Below are positions 50,582-60,079 of a DNA stretch of 64,000 nt, piece after piece. The translations under genes were made by a program, and so were the position numbers. The notes beneath the pieces were generated by a model, which saw only the letters and a list, made by a program, of their open reading frames with translations, had not been told where the DNA came from and did no database searches. Numbering within the stretch: position 1 is the first letter of the stretch; every line of letters begins with the position of its first letter. The stretch spans positions 62,001 to 126,000 of the forward strand of contig NZ_ANAH02000027.1 of assembly GCF_000335475.2 (NCBI RefSeq), read 5' to 3'. Source of the DNA: Cystobacter fuscus DSM 2262 (GTDB lineage: Bacteria > Myxococcota > Myxococcia > Myxococcales > Myxococcaceae).

Positions 50582-53500
50582 ATGGAAAACGACAAGACCG
50601 TTCCCTCACCTCCCGGGTTGGCACCCGCGGTCCTTCCCGCGGGTTGGACGGTGGCCGACCGCTTCGTCATCCAGGACCTCGCGGGCAGTGGTGGCATGGG
50701 GTTCGTCTACCGGGCGCTGGATCAAGTCACCGGCCGACAGGTGGCCCTCAAGTTGTTGCTGGTGGGCGCCTCGGCGGACGCGGCGATGCGCTTCCACCGC
50801 GAGGCCCAACTGCTCGCGGGCCTGACCCATCCCGCCATCGTCGGCCATGTGGCACATGGCACGCTCGCGGAAGGTCCACCCTACCTGGCGATGGAGTGGC
50901 TCGAGGGGGAGGAACTCTCGCACCGCCTGCATCGCGGGCCGTTGAGCCCCACGGAGAGCGTGGCGATGGTGCGCCGGGCCACCGAGGGCCTCGCCGTGGC
51001 CCACCGCCAGGGCGTGGTCCACCGCGACATCAAGCCCTCCAACCTCTTCCTGCGCGCGGGCCGCCCCGAGGACGTGGTGCTGCTGGACTTCGGGCTGGCC
51101 CGCTATGCCGCGCCCTCTCTGGATGCGGTCACCGTGGCCGGCACCGTGGTGGGCACTCCGGGCTACATGGCGCCCGAGCAGGCTTCGAGCCAGGACGAGA
51201 TCCCCCCCGCGGCGGACATCTTCTCGCTCGGGTGCGTGCTCTACGAGTGCCTCACGGGCCAGCCGCCCTTCTCGGCCCCGCACTTCGCCGCCGTGCTGGC
51301 GAAGATCCTCTTCGCCGACCCCGTGCCCCTGCGCAGGCTGCGTCCGGACCTGCCCTCGGGACTGCGCGGACTGGTGGACCGGATGCTGGCCAAGGATCTC
51401 GCGCGCCGGCCAGCCGATGCCGACCAGCTCTTGCGCCTGCTGGCGGAGATGGATTCGGTGCCCCGCCTGCTGTCCTCCGCGACGCTCCCCGGTCCCTCCG
51501 GCATGGCGGGCGCCGAGCAGAAGCTCTTCAGCGTGCTGCTGGTGTCGACCCAGACGCCCGGCCCGGAGGGGGCGACCCAGGTGCTCAAGCCGGGCGCGGC
51601 TCCCCGGGATGCCCTGCGCGCGGCCCTGAAGAACTCGGGGGCGCAGGTGGAACTGCTGGCGGACGGCTCGCTGGTGGCCACGGTCATGCCCGAGCGGGGC
51701 ACCGCCACGGATCAGGCGGCGGTGGCGGCCCGCTCCGCCCTGTCCTTCAAGGAGCACTGGCCCGAGGCCTCGGTGGTGCTCGTCACCGGCGTGGGGCAGC
51801 TCAACGAGCGCTTGCCGGTGGGAAACGCCATGGATAGGGCCGGAGAGCTGCTGCGCAACGTGGGACCGGAGCGCGGAGCCGGCCCGGTGGTGATGGACGA
51901 GGTCACCGCGGGGCTGCTGGGCCCGGGCTTCCAGCTGTCACGCGTGGAGCAGGGCATGTTCGTTCTGCGGGGCGAGCAGCTCGGCGTGGACGAGTCCCGG
52001 CTGTTGTTGGGCAAGCCCACGCCGTGCGTGGGCCGGGATCAGGAACTGTCCCTGCTGGAGATGACCTTCCAGAGCAGCGCGGAGGAGTCCACCGCGAAGG
52101 CGGTGCTGGTGACGGCGTCGGCGGGGACGGGCAAGTCCCGGTTGCGCCATGAGTTCCTGCGCCGCATGGAGCGCAACACGCCGCGGACCCTGGTGTTGCT
52201 GGGGCGCGGGGATCCGATGAGCGCGGGCGTGGCCTCGGGCCTGCTCGGGCAGGTGTTCCGGCGGCTGTGCGGCATCGTGGAGGGCGAGCCCCTGCGGGTG
52301 CAGCGCGAGCGGTTGCGCGAGCGCATCTCCCGCTACCTGCCGGAGGATCGGGCCGAGGGGACGGTGGAGTTCATCGGCGAGCTGTGCGCCGTGCCCATGC
52401 TCGACGAGGACGACGTGTTGATGCGCGCCGCGCGCAATGATCCGCGGCTGATGAGCACCCAGGTGGAACGGGCGCTGGTGACCTTCCTCGAGGCCGAGTG
52501 TGCCCAGCACCCGGTGTTGCTGGTGCTGGAGGATCTGCACTGGAGCGACGCGCTGACGGTGCGGCGGGTGGACGCGCTCCTGAGGGATCTGGCCGAGCAT
52601 CCCTTCGGGGTGCTGGCCCTGGCGCGGCCCGAGGTGAAGGACTTGTTTCCCTTCCCCTGGACGCGGCGCTTCCAGGAGGTGCCGTTGCAGGGCCTGAGCC
52701 GCAAGGCGAGCGGGCGGCTCGTCCGAGAGGTGCTGGGAGCCCGGGTGGAGGAGAGCGTGGTGCGCTGGGCGGTGGAGATGGCCGACGGCAACGCGCTCTT
52801 CCTGGAGGAGCTCATCCGCGTGGTGTCCGAGGGGCGGGGGACGGAGGCGCCGGAGACGGTGCTGGCGGTGCTCCAGGCGCGCTTGATGCGGATGGAATCC
52901 GGCGTGCGCCAGGTGCTGCTGGCGGCCAGCATCTTCGGCCGCGACTTCTGGACGGGAGGCGTGAGCGAGTTGTTGGGCGATCAGGCCGCCAAGGCGATGC
53001 TGGAGGGGCACCTGCGCGCGCTCGTGGACCAGGAGGTCATCGAGCCGCGCTCCGACAGCTCCCTGCCGACCGAGACGAGCTACCGCTTCCGCCACGCGCT
53101 CCTCCAGGAAGCGGCCTATGGCCTGCTGTCCGACGTCTACCGTCCGGAAGGCCACCGGCTGGCGGCCACCTGGCTGGAGCGGATGGGCGGGGTGGATCCG
53201 CTGGTGCTCGCCACGCACCATCAACGGGGCGGGCAACCCGAGCGCGCGGTGCACTACTACTCCCTGGCGGCCGAGCGGCTCTTCGCCCTGTACGATCTGC
53301 CGGGGACGATGCGGTGCGTGGTGGAGGCGCTGGCCTGCGGGGTGGAGGGGGAGCGCTCCGTCCACCTGCGCGCGCTCCAGGCGGTGGTGGCGTTCTGGAT
53401 GGACGATCTGGTGCGCTCGCTGTCGCTCGGCTCCGCGGTGTTGGACGAGCTGGAGCCCGGCAGCCGGCTGTGGTGCTGGCTGGTGGGCGGACAGATCGTC

Positions 53501-54532
53501 GGGGGCGCCTACCTGGGGATGGACGCGGAGAAGGCGGCCCGGTTGAACGCCAGCCTGTGGAACACCACGCCCCTGCCCGATGCCGTGGACGCCCACCACT
53601 GGGCCCTGGCGTGTCTGGGCCTGTCGCTCGTCTACTCGGGGGCGCGGTGGGAGCTGGAAGCGTGGCTCGAGCGGATGCGGGGCATGGCCAAGGAGGGGGT
53701 GGCGAAGGCCTGGACGCGCTACCTGGATGGTTTCTTCCACTACCTCTTCGAGCCGCGGCCCTGGACGGCCTTCGTGCTGGCCGAGGAAGGCACGCGCTTG
53801 TTCCGCAAGCTCGGCATGGAGCGCGACGCGCTCATCGTGCAGACCTGCATGTCCCTGGCGCAGGGGGCCGCGGGCGACGCGCCTGGGGCCCTGGAGTGCA
53901 TGCGCGAGTTGCTGGCCACGGGACGGCGGTTGGAGGAGCACCTCGTGGTGGGCTCGGCCCTGGCGTATCGCAGCGTGCTGCTGGCCGGCAGCGCGGATCC
54001 GGAGCACCGCCGGGAAGCCCATGTGTTGGCGCGCGAGGGGCTGGACGATGGTCTGGCCTTGTTCCGCCAGGGCGTGTCGCATGCCGTGCTGGCGAAGACC
54101 TGGAGCGATCCGGAGACGCTGGCGGAGGCCGAGGCGCATGCGCGCAAGGCCTGTGGGCTCTTGACGCCCTTCCAGGCGGACGTGGTCTTCGCGCGGAGCG
54201 TGCTGAGCGGCGTGCTGCTCGCCCGGGGCAATGTGGCGGAGGCGCGGGAAATGGCGGTGCTCGGAGTGCACGAGCTGGAGCGCAACCGCGCCCAGGGCGT
54301 CTACGCGGTCGCCATGTACCTGGCGCTGGCGGAGGCGTGCCTGCGAGAGGGAGACCGGGCGCGGGCCGAGTCCTCGCTGCGCCAGGCCCTGGAGTGCGTG
54401 CGGGCCCGGGCCGCGGACATCCCCGAGCCCGCCCACCGCGTGCGCTTCCTGCGCCAGGTGCCCGAGAACGCCCGGGTGGTGGCGCTGGCCCGGGAGTGCT
54501 GGGGAGACGCCAGCGTGGAGGGGCTCTCGTGA
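50582..54532 (+). CDS. large Ser/Thr kinase with cyclase-like remnant, AAA ATPase and TPR regions
   Basis: The protein has 1316 residues from ATG 50582; a TTG at 50564 is in frame. Kinase at about 30-290 (H-R-D-I-K-P-S-N, D-F-G-L-A, G-T-P-G-Y-M-A-P-E-Q). Residues about 320-470 look like a degenerate cyclase domain: R-A-G-E-L-L and N-A-M-D-R remain but catalytic Asp motifs do not. An AAA_16-type ATPase follows at about 490-720, with V-T-A-S-A-G-T-G-K-S-R as Walker A. The rest is TPR-like. Established: such multi-domain kinases are characteristic of myxobacteria and act in signalling and predatory or developmental control. The target is unknown. Confidence 0.93.
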   Translation: MENDKTVPSPPGLAPAVLPAGWTVADRFVIQDLAGSGGMGFVYRALDQVTGRQVALKLLLVGASADAAMRFHREAQLLAGLTHPAIVGHVAHGTLAEGPPYLAMEWLEGEELSHRLHRGPLSPTESVAMVRRATEGLAVAHRQGVVHRDIKPSNLFLRAGRPEDVVLLDFGLARYAAPSLDAVTVAGTVVGTPGYMAPEQASSQDEIPPAADIFSLGCVLYECLTGQPPFSAPHFAAVLAKILFADPVPLRRLRPDLPSGLRGLVDRMLAKDLARRPADADQLLRLLAEMDSVPRLLSSATLPGPSGMAGAEQKLFSVLLVSTQTPGPEGATQVLKPGAAPRDALRAALKNSGAQVELLADGSLVATVMPERGTATDQAAVAARSALSFKEHWPEASVVLVTGVGQLNERLPVGNAMDRAGELLRNVGPERGAGPVVMDEVTAGLLGPGFQLSRVEQGMFVLRGEQLGVDESRLLLGKPTPCVGRDQELSLLEMTFQSSAEESTAKAVLVTASAGTGKSRLRHEFLRRMERNTPRTLVLLGRGDPMSAGVASGLLGQVFRRLCGIVEGEPLRVQRERLRERISRYLPEDRAEGTVEFIGELCAVPMLDEDDVLMRAARNDPRLMSTQVERALVTFLEAECAQHPVLLVLEDLHWSDALTVRRVDALLRDLAEHPFGVLALARPEVKDLFPFPWTRRFQEVPLQGLSRKASGRLVREVLGARVEESVVRWAVEMADGNALFLEELIRVVSEGRGTEAPETVLAVLQARLMRMESGVRQVLLAASIFGRDFWTGGVSELLGDQAAKAMLEGHLRALVDQEVIEPRSDSSLPTETSYRFRHALLQEAAYGLLSDVYRPEGHRLAATWLERMGGVDPLVLATHHQRGGQPERAVHYYSLAAERLFALYDLPGTMRCVVEALACGVEGERSVHLRALQAVVAFWMDDLVRSLSLGSAVLDELEPGSRLWCWLVGGQIVGGAYLGMDAEKAARLNASLWNTTPLPDAVDAHHWALACLGLSLVYSGARWELEAWLERMRGMAKEGVAKAWTRYLDGFFHYLFEPRPWTAFVLAEEGTRLFRKLGMERDALIVQTCMSLAQGAAGDAPGALECMRELLATGRRLEEHLVVGSALAYRSVLLAGSADPEHRREAHVLAREGLDDGLALFRQGVSHAVLAKTWSDPETLAEAEAHARKACGLLTPFQADVVFARSVLSGVLLARGNVAEAREMAVLGVHELERNRAQGVYAVAMYLALAEACLREGDRARAESSLRQALECVRARAADIPEPAHRVRFLRQVPENARVVALARECWGDASVEGLS

Positions 54533-54535
54533 GCG

Positions 54536-55417
54536 CTACTTCACCGGGAAGAAGCCCGCGTCGGTGACGAGCCGCTGCCCCTCGGGGGACAGGACGTAGT
54601 CGATGAAGGTGCGCGTGAGCCCCGTGGGCTCCCGGGGCAGCTCGAAGTAGAGTTCCCTCGACAGGGGATAGGCGCCGGACTGGAGGGTGGCGGGGGTGGG
54701 GGGGACCGCCTCGCCCTGCTCACCCACGCGCACCTTCAATTCCTTGACGCCCCGGGCGTAGGCGACGCCGCCATAGCCAATGCCATGGGGCTCGAGGGAG
54801 ACGGCGTTCACCACGGCCGCGGTGCCCGGCAGCGTCTGGGCGCGCTCGGTGAAGTCCTGGCCCTTGAGCACCTCGTCCTTGACGAAGACATAGGTGCCCG
54901 AGGAACTCTCGCGCGAGTAGACGATGATGGGGGCGTCCGCGCCGCCCACGTCCTTCCAGTTGCGCGTGTCCCCCAGGTAGATGGCCTGGAGCTGGGCCAG
55001 GGAGAGGCTGTCCACGGGATTGCTCTCATGGACATAGAAGGTGATGCCGTCGCGGGCCACGGCCAGCTCCACGGGGCCGCGCGGCCAGCGCTGCCGCGCC
55101 TGTTGTTTCTCGGCGTCCTGCAGGGGCCGGCTGGACATGGCGATGTCGGTGGTGCCGTTGATGAGCGCGGCGATGCCCGTGCCCGAGCCGCCCCCCGTCA
55201 CCTGGATGCGCGCGCCGGGATGGTCCTTCATGAACTGCTCGGCCCAGCGCTGTCCGAGCACGACGAGCGTATCCGAGCCCTTCACGGTGACGGTGCCCAG
55301 GGAGCCGGGCGCCGGAGCGCTCGCCTTCTCGCCAGAACTCGTGGGGCGCCTGCATCCGCCGAGCAGGGCGAGCAGCACGAGCGGGAGGAGCAGCGGGCGG
55401 CGGGGGGACCATCTCAT
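54536..55417 (-). CDS. phosphate-binding PstS-like lipoprotein
   Basis: The protein has 293 residues. The signal ends at LALLGGC. The periplasmic-binding fold of PstS type follows: V-T-V-K-G-S-D-T-L at about 42-50, G-G-G-S-G-T-G-I-A-A-L-I-N-G-T-T-D-I-A-M-S-S-R, S-R-E-S-S-S-G-T-Y, and Y-P-L-S-R-E-L-Y. Phosphate-contacting Ser/Thr and Arg/Asp residues are present. No PstC/PstA/PstB genes adjoin it; it overlaps nothing and ends just before the convergent kinase gene. Stand-alone PstS-like proteins often serve surface roles. Confidence 0.92.
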   Translation of the reverse strand: MRWSPRRPLLLPLVLLALLGGCRRPTSSGEKASAPAPGSLGTVTVKGSDTLVVLGQRWAEQFMKDHPGARIQVTGGGSGTGIAALINGTTDIAMSSRPLQDAEKQQARQRWPRGPVELAVARDGITFYVHESNPVDSLSLAQLQAIYLGDTRNWKDVGGADAPIIVYSRESSSGTYVFVKDEVLKGQDFTERAQTLPGTAAVVNAVSLEPHGIGYGGVAYARGVKELKVRVGEQGEAVPPTPATLQSGAYPLSRELYFELPREPTGLTRTFIDYVLSPEGQRLVTDAGFFPVK

Positions 55418-55561
55418 GGCCCCGAGGATACACGCGAGTCGGCTTCCTCCATCCGTCGGGCAAAGGACGTCACTTTCGTGACGCGGATGTGACCGGGGTT
55501 GGGGGAAGCGCGGCGGGTCCGCTACAACCGCGGCATCCGAGGACGGCAAGGAGCGGACGCC

Positions 55562-56104
55562 ATGGACTTCATTGGACAGCTTTCTCAGCAATTGGGTGTG
55601 GATTCGAACCAGGCGCAGGGGCTCGCGGGCTCGCTGCTCAAGCTGGTGCAGGGCACGGTGAAGGAGAAGATCAGCCCCGAGGCGGCGGACCAGATGGGCC
55701 GGTCGATTCCCGAGATGCAGACCTGGCAGCAGCAGGCGCAGCCCCAGCCCGAGGCGGGTGGGGGGCTGATGGGGGCACTGGGCGGCCTGCTCGGGGGCCA
55801 GGCCCAGGGCTCCTCCGGCGGCGGCCTGATGGGGGCGCTGGGCGGCGCGGTGGGACATGCGGGTGAGATCGCGGGCATCGTGGCCCTGCTCCAGCGCTTC
55901 AACCTCGACGCGGGCAAGGCGGCGCTGGTGGCGCCCCTGCTGCTCGACTTCCTCAAGTCCCGGTTGGATCCCAAGCTCGTGAGCGGCATCCTCACGGTGA
56001 TGCCCGTGCTGACCCAGCTCACGGGGGGCAACAAGCCGCCGGAGGGCGGGGGGACGCCGGGGGGCGGAGGTCTGGGGGGCCTGTTGGGCGGCCTGCTGCG
56101 CTGA
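55562..56104 (+). CDS. DUF2780/DUF937-like Gly-rich small protein
   Basis: The protein has 180 residues; AGGAG lies eight bases ahead of the ATG. The N-terminus (M-D-F-I-G-Q-L-S-Q-Q-L-G-V) and L-A-G-S-L-L-K-L-V followed by helices and Gly-rich stretches match the pattern of small DUF2780/DUF937 proteins. No signal peptide is evident. The function is unknown. It is separate from its neighbours. Confidence 0.72.
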   Translation: MDFIGQLSQQLGVDSNQAQGLAGSLLKLVQGTVKEKISPEAADQMGRSIPEMQTWQQQAQPQPEAGGGLMGALGGLLGGQAQGSSGGGLMGALGGAVGHAGEIAGIVALLQRFNLDAGKAALVAPLLLDFLKSRLDPKLVSGILTVMPVLTQLTGGNKPPEGGGTPGGGGLGGLLGGLLR

Positions 56105-56167
56105 ACCTTGGGGGAGCGTGCGCGAGGGTTGACCCCGTGACCTCCCCGCGTCACCTTGCCTGGCCAC

Positions 56168-58273
56168 ATGAGCACGCCTGACGGAGAGTTGTCCCCCGAG
56201 GAGCAGGCCATCATCGCGGAGGAGGAGGCGGTCCTGCGCCGCGTCCTCGCCGCGGTGGAGGGCGCGAGGCTGCGCAGTGGCCATCGCAAGCAGGAGACGG
56301 AGGATCTCATCACCCGGCTCCAGGAGCTGCGCGACGACGCGGCCACGGCGGCCGTGGCGGACCTGCCGCACCTGTTCTTCCAGATGGATCAGACGCGGGC
56401 CCTGCTCGAGCGTCAGGAGACGGCGCGGCTGCCGGAGCTCGGCGCCCCGTACTTCGCCCACCTGCGGGTGGCCGGGACGACGGGGGATCGCGACTATCTC
56501 CTGGGCCGCACGAGCTTCGCGGACGTGTCCGCGGACGTGCGCATCATCGACTGGCGCTTCGCTCCGGTGGCGCGCGTCTTCTACCTGTATGGGGAAGGCG
56601 ACTCGTACGAGGAGTGGTTCGGCGAGCGGCTGTCCGAGGGGACGGTGAAGGTGCGCCGCCTGGTGGTCATCGAGCGGGGGCTGCTCAGCCGCGTGCAGAT
56701 TGGCACGCGCGTGCTGGTGCGGGGCCCCGGGGGCGTGTGGCGGCGGTTGGGGACGGGGTGGGGCTCGCAGCTCGAGGGGGGCACGGGGACGGCGGTGCGG
56801 CCGGGCCAGCTCGGGGTAGGGCGGGGGACGCAACAGCGCGAGGGGGCCCTGGACGTGACGGCCCTGCTGGACGCCGAGCAGTTCGAGGCGGTGAACGTGG
56901 CGGCGGACCAGCCCCTGCTGGTGCTGGGCAGCGCGGGCAGTGGAAAGACGACGGTGGCGCTGCACCGGCTGGCGAAGATCGCCTTCGACGAGGCGGAGCG
57001 CTACCCCGAGTCGCGCATGAAGGTCATCGTCCCCGAGGAGGGACTCGCCCGGCTTTCCCGGCGGCTGCTCGCGCCGCTGGGCCTGGGCAAGGTGTCCGTC
57101 GAGACGCTGGACTCGTGGGCCGCGCTGACCGCGCGCGTGGCGTTTGGCGCCAAGGCCCTCAAGCCCTGGGAGGACACCCCGCCGCTCGTCGCGAAGCTCA
57201 AGCGCCACCCGGCCCTGCGCCGCGCGCTCGCGGCCCGGCTCGGCGTGCTGTCCTCGTCCGCCACGGCCCTGCCGCGCCTGCGCAAGCGGCTCGCGGAGCT
57301 CTTCACGGACCGGCGCTTCCTGGAGAGTGTCGTCGCCCATTCCGGGGGAGATCTGCCCAGCACCGCCGTGGACGAGACGGTGCGGCACACGATGCTGCAG
57401 ATCGCCACGCCCATCGCCCACGAGCTGGAGGGCGTGGATCCCGACCGGCTCCAGACGTTGGATGGCAAGTCCCTGGAGAGCGACACGCCGGACGAGCTGG
57501 CGGGCACGGTGGACGTGGAGGATCTGCCGCTGCTGCTGTTCCTCCGGGCGCAGGCGGGCAGTCTGGGCGCGGTGGGGCGGCTGGTGCACGTGGTGCTGGA
57601 TGAGACCGAGGACTTCTCGCTCGTGGAGCTGTTCGTGGTGGGACGGCTGTTGGGGGAGGCCCGGAGCTGCACGCTGGCGGGCGACGAGATGCAGCAGACC
57701 TCGACGAGCTTCGCGGGGTGGCCGGCGGTGCTCGCGGAGCTGGGCATCCAGGACGCGGCCACCTGCCGGTTGCAGGTGTCCTACCGGTGCCCGGCGCCCA
57801 TCACCGCGCTGGCGCGTCAGGTATTGGGCACGCAGGCCCCGGGCGAGCCGCCCACGGCGGGCCGGGAGGGGGCGCCCGTGGGGCTGCACCACTTCCCGGA
57901 CGAGGCCCAGGCCTGGCTGTTCATCGGCGAGGCGCTGCGGGACTTGCTGGAGCGCGAGCCCCAGGCCTCCGTCGCCGTCATCGCCAGTGGCCGCGAGCAG
58001 GCCCGGGCCTTCCATCGTGTCATTTCGGACATGTCCTGGGCGCGCCTCGTGCTGGAGGGAGACTTCTCCTTCGAGCCGGGGGTGGACGTGACGGACGTGG
58101 ACAACGTGAAGGGCCTCGAGTTCGACTACGTCGTCATTCCAGACGCCACCGCCCAGGCCTATCCGGCTCATGACGAGGCACGCCGCCGTCTGCACATCGC
58201 GATCACTCGGGCCTCCCACCAACTCTGGTTGGTTTCGGCGGGTGTGCGCTCCCCCCTGCTCGCGGGCGTCTAG
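56168..58273 (+). CDS. HelD-like superfamily 1 helicase/RNA polymerase recycling ATPase
   Basis: The protein has 701 residues from ATG 56168 (TTG 56156 possible). The N-terminal coiled region (about 5-85) and DUF-type domain precede Walker A G-S-A-G-S-G-K-T-T at about 258-266. Motif II reads V-L-D-E-T-E-D rather than DExQ. Motif VI is H-I-A-I-T-R-A-S near the C-terminus. Established: HelD proteins insert into RNA polymerase and release it from DNA. Length and coiled N-region fit HelD better than UvrD. Confidence 0.87.
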   Translation: MSTPDGELSPEEQAIIAEEEAVLRRVLAAVEGARLRSGHRKQETEDLITRLQELRDDAATAAVADLPHLFFQMDQTRALLERQETARLPELGAPYFAHLRVAGTTGDRDYLLGRTSFADVSADVRIIDWRFAPVARVFYLYGEGDSYEEWFGERLSEGTVKVRRLVVIERGLLSRVQIGTRVLVRGPGGVWRRLGTGWGSQLEGGTGTAVRPGQLGVGRGTQQREGALDVTALLDAEQFEAVNVAADQPLLVLGSAGSGKTTVALHRLAKIAFDEAERYPESRMKVIVPEEGLARLSRRLLAPLGLGKVSVETLDSWAALTARVAFGAKALKPWEDTPPLVAKLKRHPALRRALAARLGVLSSSATALPRLRKRLAELFTDRRFLESVVAHSGGDLPSTAVDETVRHTMLQIATPIAHELEGVDPDRLQTLDGKSLESDTPDELAGTVDVEDLPLLLFLRAQAGSLGAVGRLVHVVLDETEDFSLVELFVVGRLLGEARSCTLAGDEMQQTSTSFAGWPAVLAELGIQDAATCRLQVSYRCPAPITALARQVLGTQAPGEPPTAGREGAPVGLHHFPDEAQAWLFIGEALRDLLEREPQASVAVIASGREQARAFHRVISDMSWARLVLEGDFSFEPGVDVTDVDNVKGLEFDYVVIPDATAQAYPAHDEARRRLHIAITRASHQLWLVSAGVRSPLLAGV

Positions 58274-58356
58274 GCCCGCCTCCGCGACGGGGGGGCCACC
58301 GTTGGAATCGATATGTCGAGACGAGATGTATCGATTTGTGACAGAATACCGCCCCC

Positions 58357-58956
58357 ATGATGGAGACCCGCCCACAGCTGTTGTCTCGGCTGGCCAGATG
58401 TCGGCGGGAGCAGGTGGTTCCTGGGTTGTTCTTGGAGTCGGTGCTCGCCTCGGCCGGGGTCTATGGGCCGGAGGTGGTCGAACAGGCCCACCGGCACATC
58501 GCCGAGGATGGGCAGTTGCTGGAGAACTACCGCTACCCGGTGAAGGCCATGCTGGAGATGCTCGATGTCATCGGGCAGGCGGCGCAGGCGCGGGGCGTCT
58601 CCTATGGCGAGGCCCTCTTCCAGAGTGGGTGGACCGCGGGGTCCTCGTATGTGCGCAGCTCGGTGGGCCGGGTGCGCGCCATGGTGTCCACGTTGTCGGG
58701 CATGCATCGGGCCCTGGAAGGCATCCCCAACGCGGCCGCGCAGGCGGTCAACTTCGGCGAGCACTCCTACCGCCGGGTCACCCCTGGCTCCGGGGAACTG
58801 CGCTTCATTCAGGATTTGATTGGCCCGGCCTGGAACACGGGCATGGTGCTGGCGAGCGTGAAGACCGCCTTCGCTCTGGAGCAGGACCAGTTGAAGTACG
58901 AGATCAGCGTGACGGATGAGGACGCCAGCAGCTTTCTCGTGCGTCTGGACTGGTAG
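58357..58956 (+). CDS. TIGR02265/DUF2378-type myxobacterial protein
   Basis: The protein has 199 residues and is soluble. It shows the layout of the myxobacterial TIGR02265 (DUF2378) family: Y-R-Y-P-V-K-A-M-L-E-M-L-D near 50 and G-x-x-Y-G-E-A-L-F-Q-S-G-W near 80, with a C-terminal mixed alpha/beta part. The molecular role of the family is unknown. The identification is by pattern only. Confidence 0.72.
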   Translation: MMETRPQLLSRLARCRREQVVPGLFLESVLASAGVYGPEVVEQAHRHIAEDGQLLENYRYPVKAMLEMLDVIGQAAQARGVSYGEALFQSGWTAGSSYVRSSVGRVRAMVSTLSGMHRALEGIPNAAAQAVNFGEHSYRRVTPGSGELRFIQDLIGPAWNTGMVLASVKTAFALEQDQLKYEISVTDEDASSFLVRLDW

Positions 58957-59019
58957 GCGCGCGGGGCGCCGGGGGGGCGCGCCGGAGTCACCCGTGGGGA
59001 CTCCGGGCGCCAGGCACGC

Positions 59020-59418
59020 TCAGCTGTTCTCGGAGAACGTGTCGCGGATGCGCTCGATGGACTTCTGCGCCATGTCCATGATGCTCTTCTCCACGTGCTT
59101 GTACATGAGCGTCTGGGCCATCAGGTGCTTCTTGGCCTCGGCGCAGATCTGCTCCTCGGTCGCGTTCGGATTGGCCTTCAGGAACTTGTTCACGTTCTGC
59201 TCGACCTTCCGGTAGACCGCGCTCTGGCTCTCCTTGCTCTGGATGGAGCCGACCTGGAGCGCGTAGGCCTTGGCGCTGGCCTCATCCAGGCCGTACTTCT
59301 GCAGGCCCTTGGTCACTTCCTCCGGGGTGGACTTTCCGGTGAGGTTCAAGTGCACTTCGCTCGGCGTGGTGGGGGCCGCGCTGGTGGCGCGAGTGTTGCC
59401 GTTGATGGGAGCGGTCAT
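59020..59418 (-). CDS. small helical protein, candidate member of the T3SS sigma regulon
   Basis: The protein has 132 residues from ATG 59418 (AGG eight bases upstream). It has no signal peptide, a Thr/Ser/Ala/Pro-rich N-terminal 30 residues and then a helical region with L-T-G-K-S-T-P-E-E-V-T-K-G-L, ending in a long helix (K-H-V-E-K-S-I-M-D-M-A-Q-K-S-I-E-R). This flexible N-terminus plus helical body is usual for T3SS substrates. A promoter resembling those in the T3SS locus precedes it, so it is a candidate secreted protein encoded far from the machine. No family is recognised. Confidence 0.72.
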   Translation of the reverse strand: MTAPINGNTRATSAAPTTPSEVHLNLTGKSTPEEVTKGLQKYGLDEASAKAYALQVGSIQSKESQSAVYRKVEQNVNKFLKANPNATEEQICAEAKKHLMAQTLMYKHVEKSIMDMAQKSIERIRDTFSENS

Positions 59419-59457
59419 GACGCACCTGTCGGAATAGGTTGGGTACAACGTTGAGGG

Positions 59458-59487
59458 GATTATCTCCCAAGCTTTGGGAAAAGTTGC
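59458..59487 (-). promoter_or_regulatory. sigma-28-like promoter 5 (weaker)
   Basis: Read on the minus strand, CCCACGCAACT is identical to promoter 1, then AGATAATC follows 16 bases after AACT (15 in the other four). One base of the -10 core differs and the spacing is one longer. It lies 40 bases ahead of the start codon of the small helical protein. Confidence 0.5.
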
Positions 59488-60079
59488 GTGGGGGGTGTTG
59501 ATTCACCCCACTTTCCCTCCCCCCGAGGTGCCGCCGGGCCCCCGGAGAAGGGCCAGGAGGGAACAATCCTCCGTGATTCCAGGGGGTTGAGCCCTCCCCA
59601 CGGGTTACCTGCCTGGTGGACGGGCACGCGTGGCGCTCCCTGTTCGGCGTGTGGACGGGACCGCGGGCGCGGGCGTGCCCCTGGGGCTGGGGGAGGGGGT
59701 CGCCGAGCCCCCCGGCCCCCGCCTTCGTCCGCGTGGTCCCGCCATCCCCGGACTCTTCGCTCAACCGTCCCTCGGGGCCTTCCACCGGAGTCCGGGTGTT
59801 CCTCGCCAATGCCTGTCAGCGTGGCGGGCCCGGCGAGATCTTGATTCCCTTGTATGGGATTGGCGAGGGGTTCGGGAATTCCCACGGACGAGGATCCCTC
59901 GGCGTATGCCGCGAGCGGGCGGAGGCCGGGAAATCCGACGCGGCCAGGGCGGAGCTTTCGCGTGACAAGGTTTTCCATCTCAGACACCCGCAAAGATTAG
60001 CGGGGTCGGCTTGACGACAATTGGGGAGGGCCGTTATTGGTTTATGAGAGAGATTGAACGGCTCGAAAGGAACCCCACC
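59488..60079. other. non-coding gap, about 590 bases
   Basis: No convincing gene is seen. Open frames here lack ribosome sites and read like antisense shadows of GC-rich DNA. The right end (about 59,980-60,060) is more A/T-rich and could carry the promoter of the PilZ gene. A 5' leader or a small RNA cannot be excluded. Confidence 0.5.

Noticed and set aside
55418-58375. Minus-strand extension of the PstS-like gene by nearly 1000 codons
   Set aside because: It crosses the HelD-like and Gly-rich genes in antisense. The lipoprotein signal and ATG at 55417 set the true start.
59488-60014. Overlapping open frames of 110-180 codons in the gap before the PilZ gene
   Set aside because: No start with a ribosome site, no domain, and Arg/Pro/Gly-rich composition typical of random GC-rich frames.
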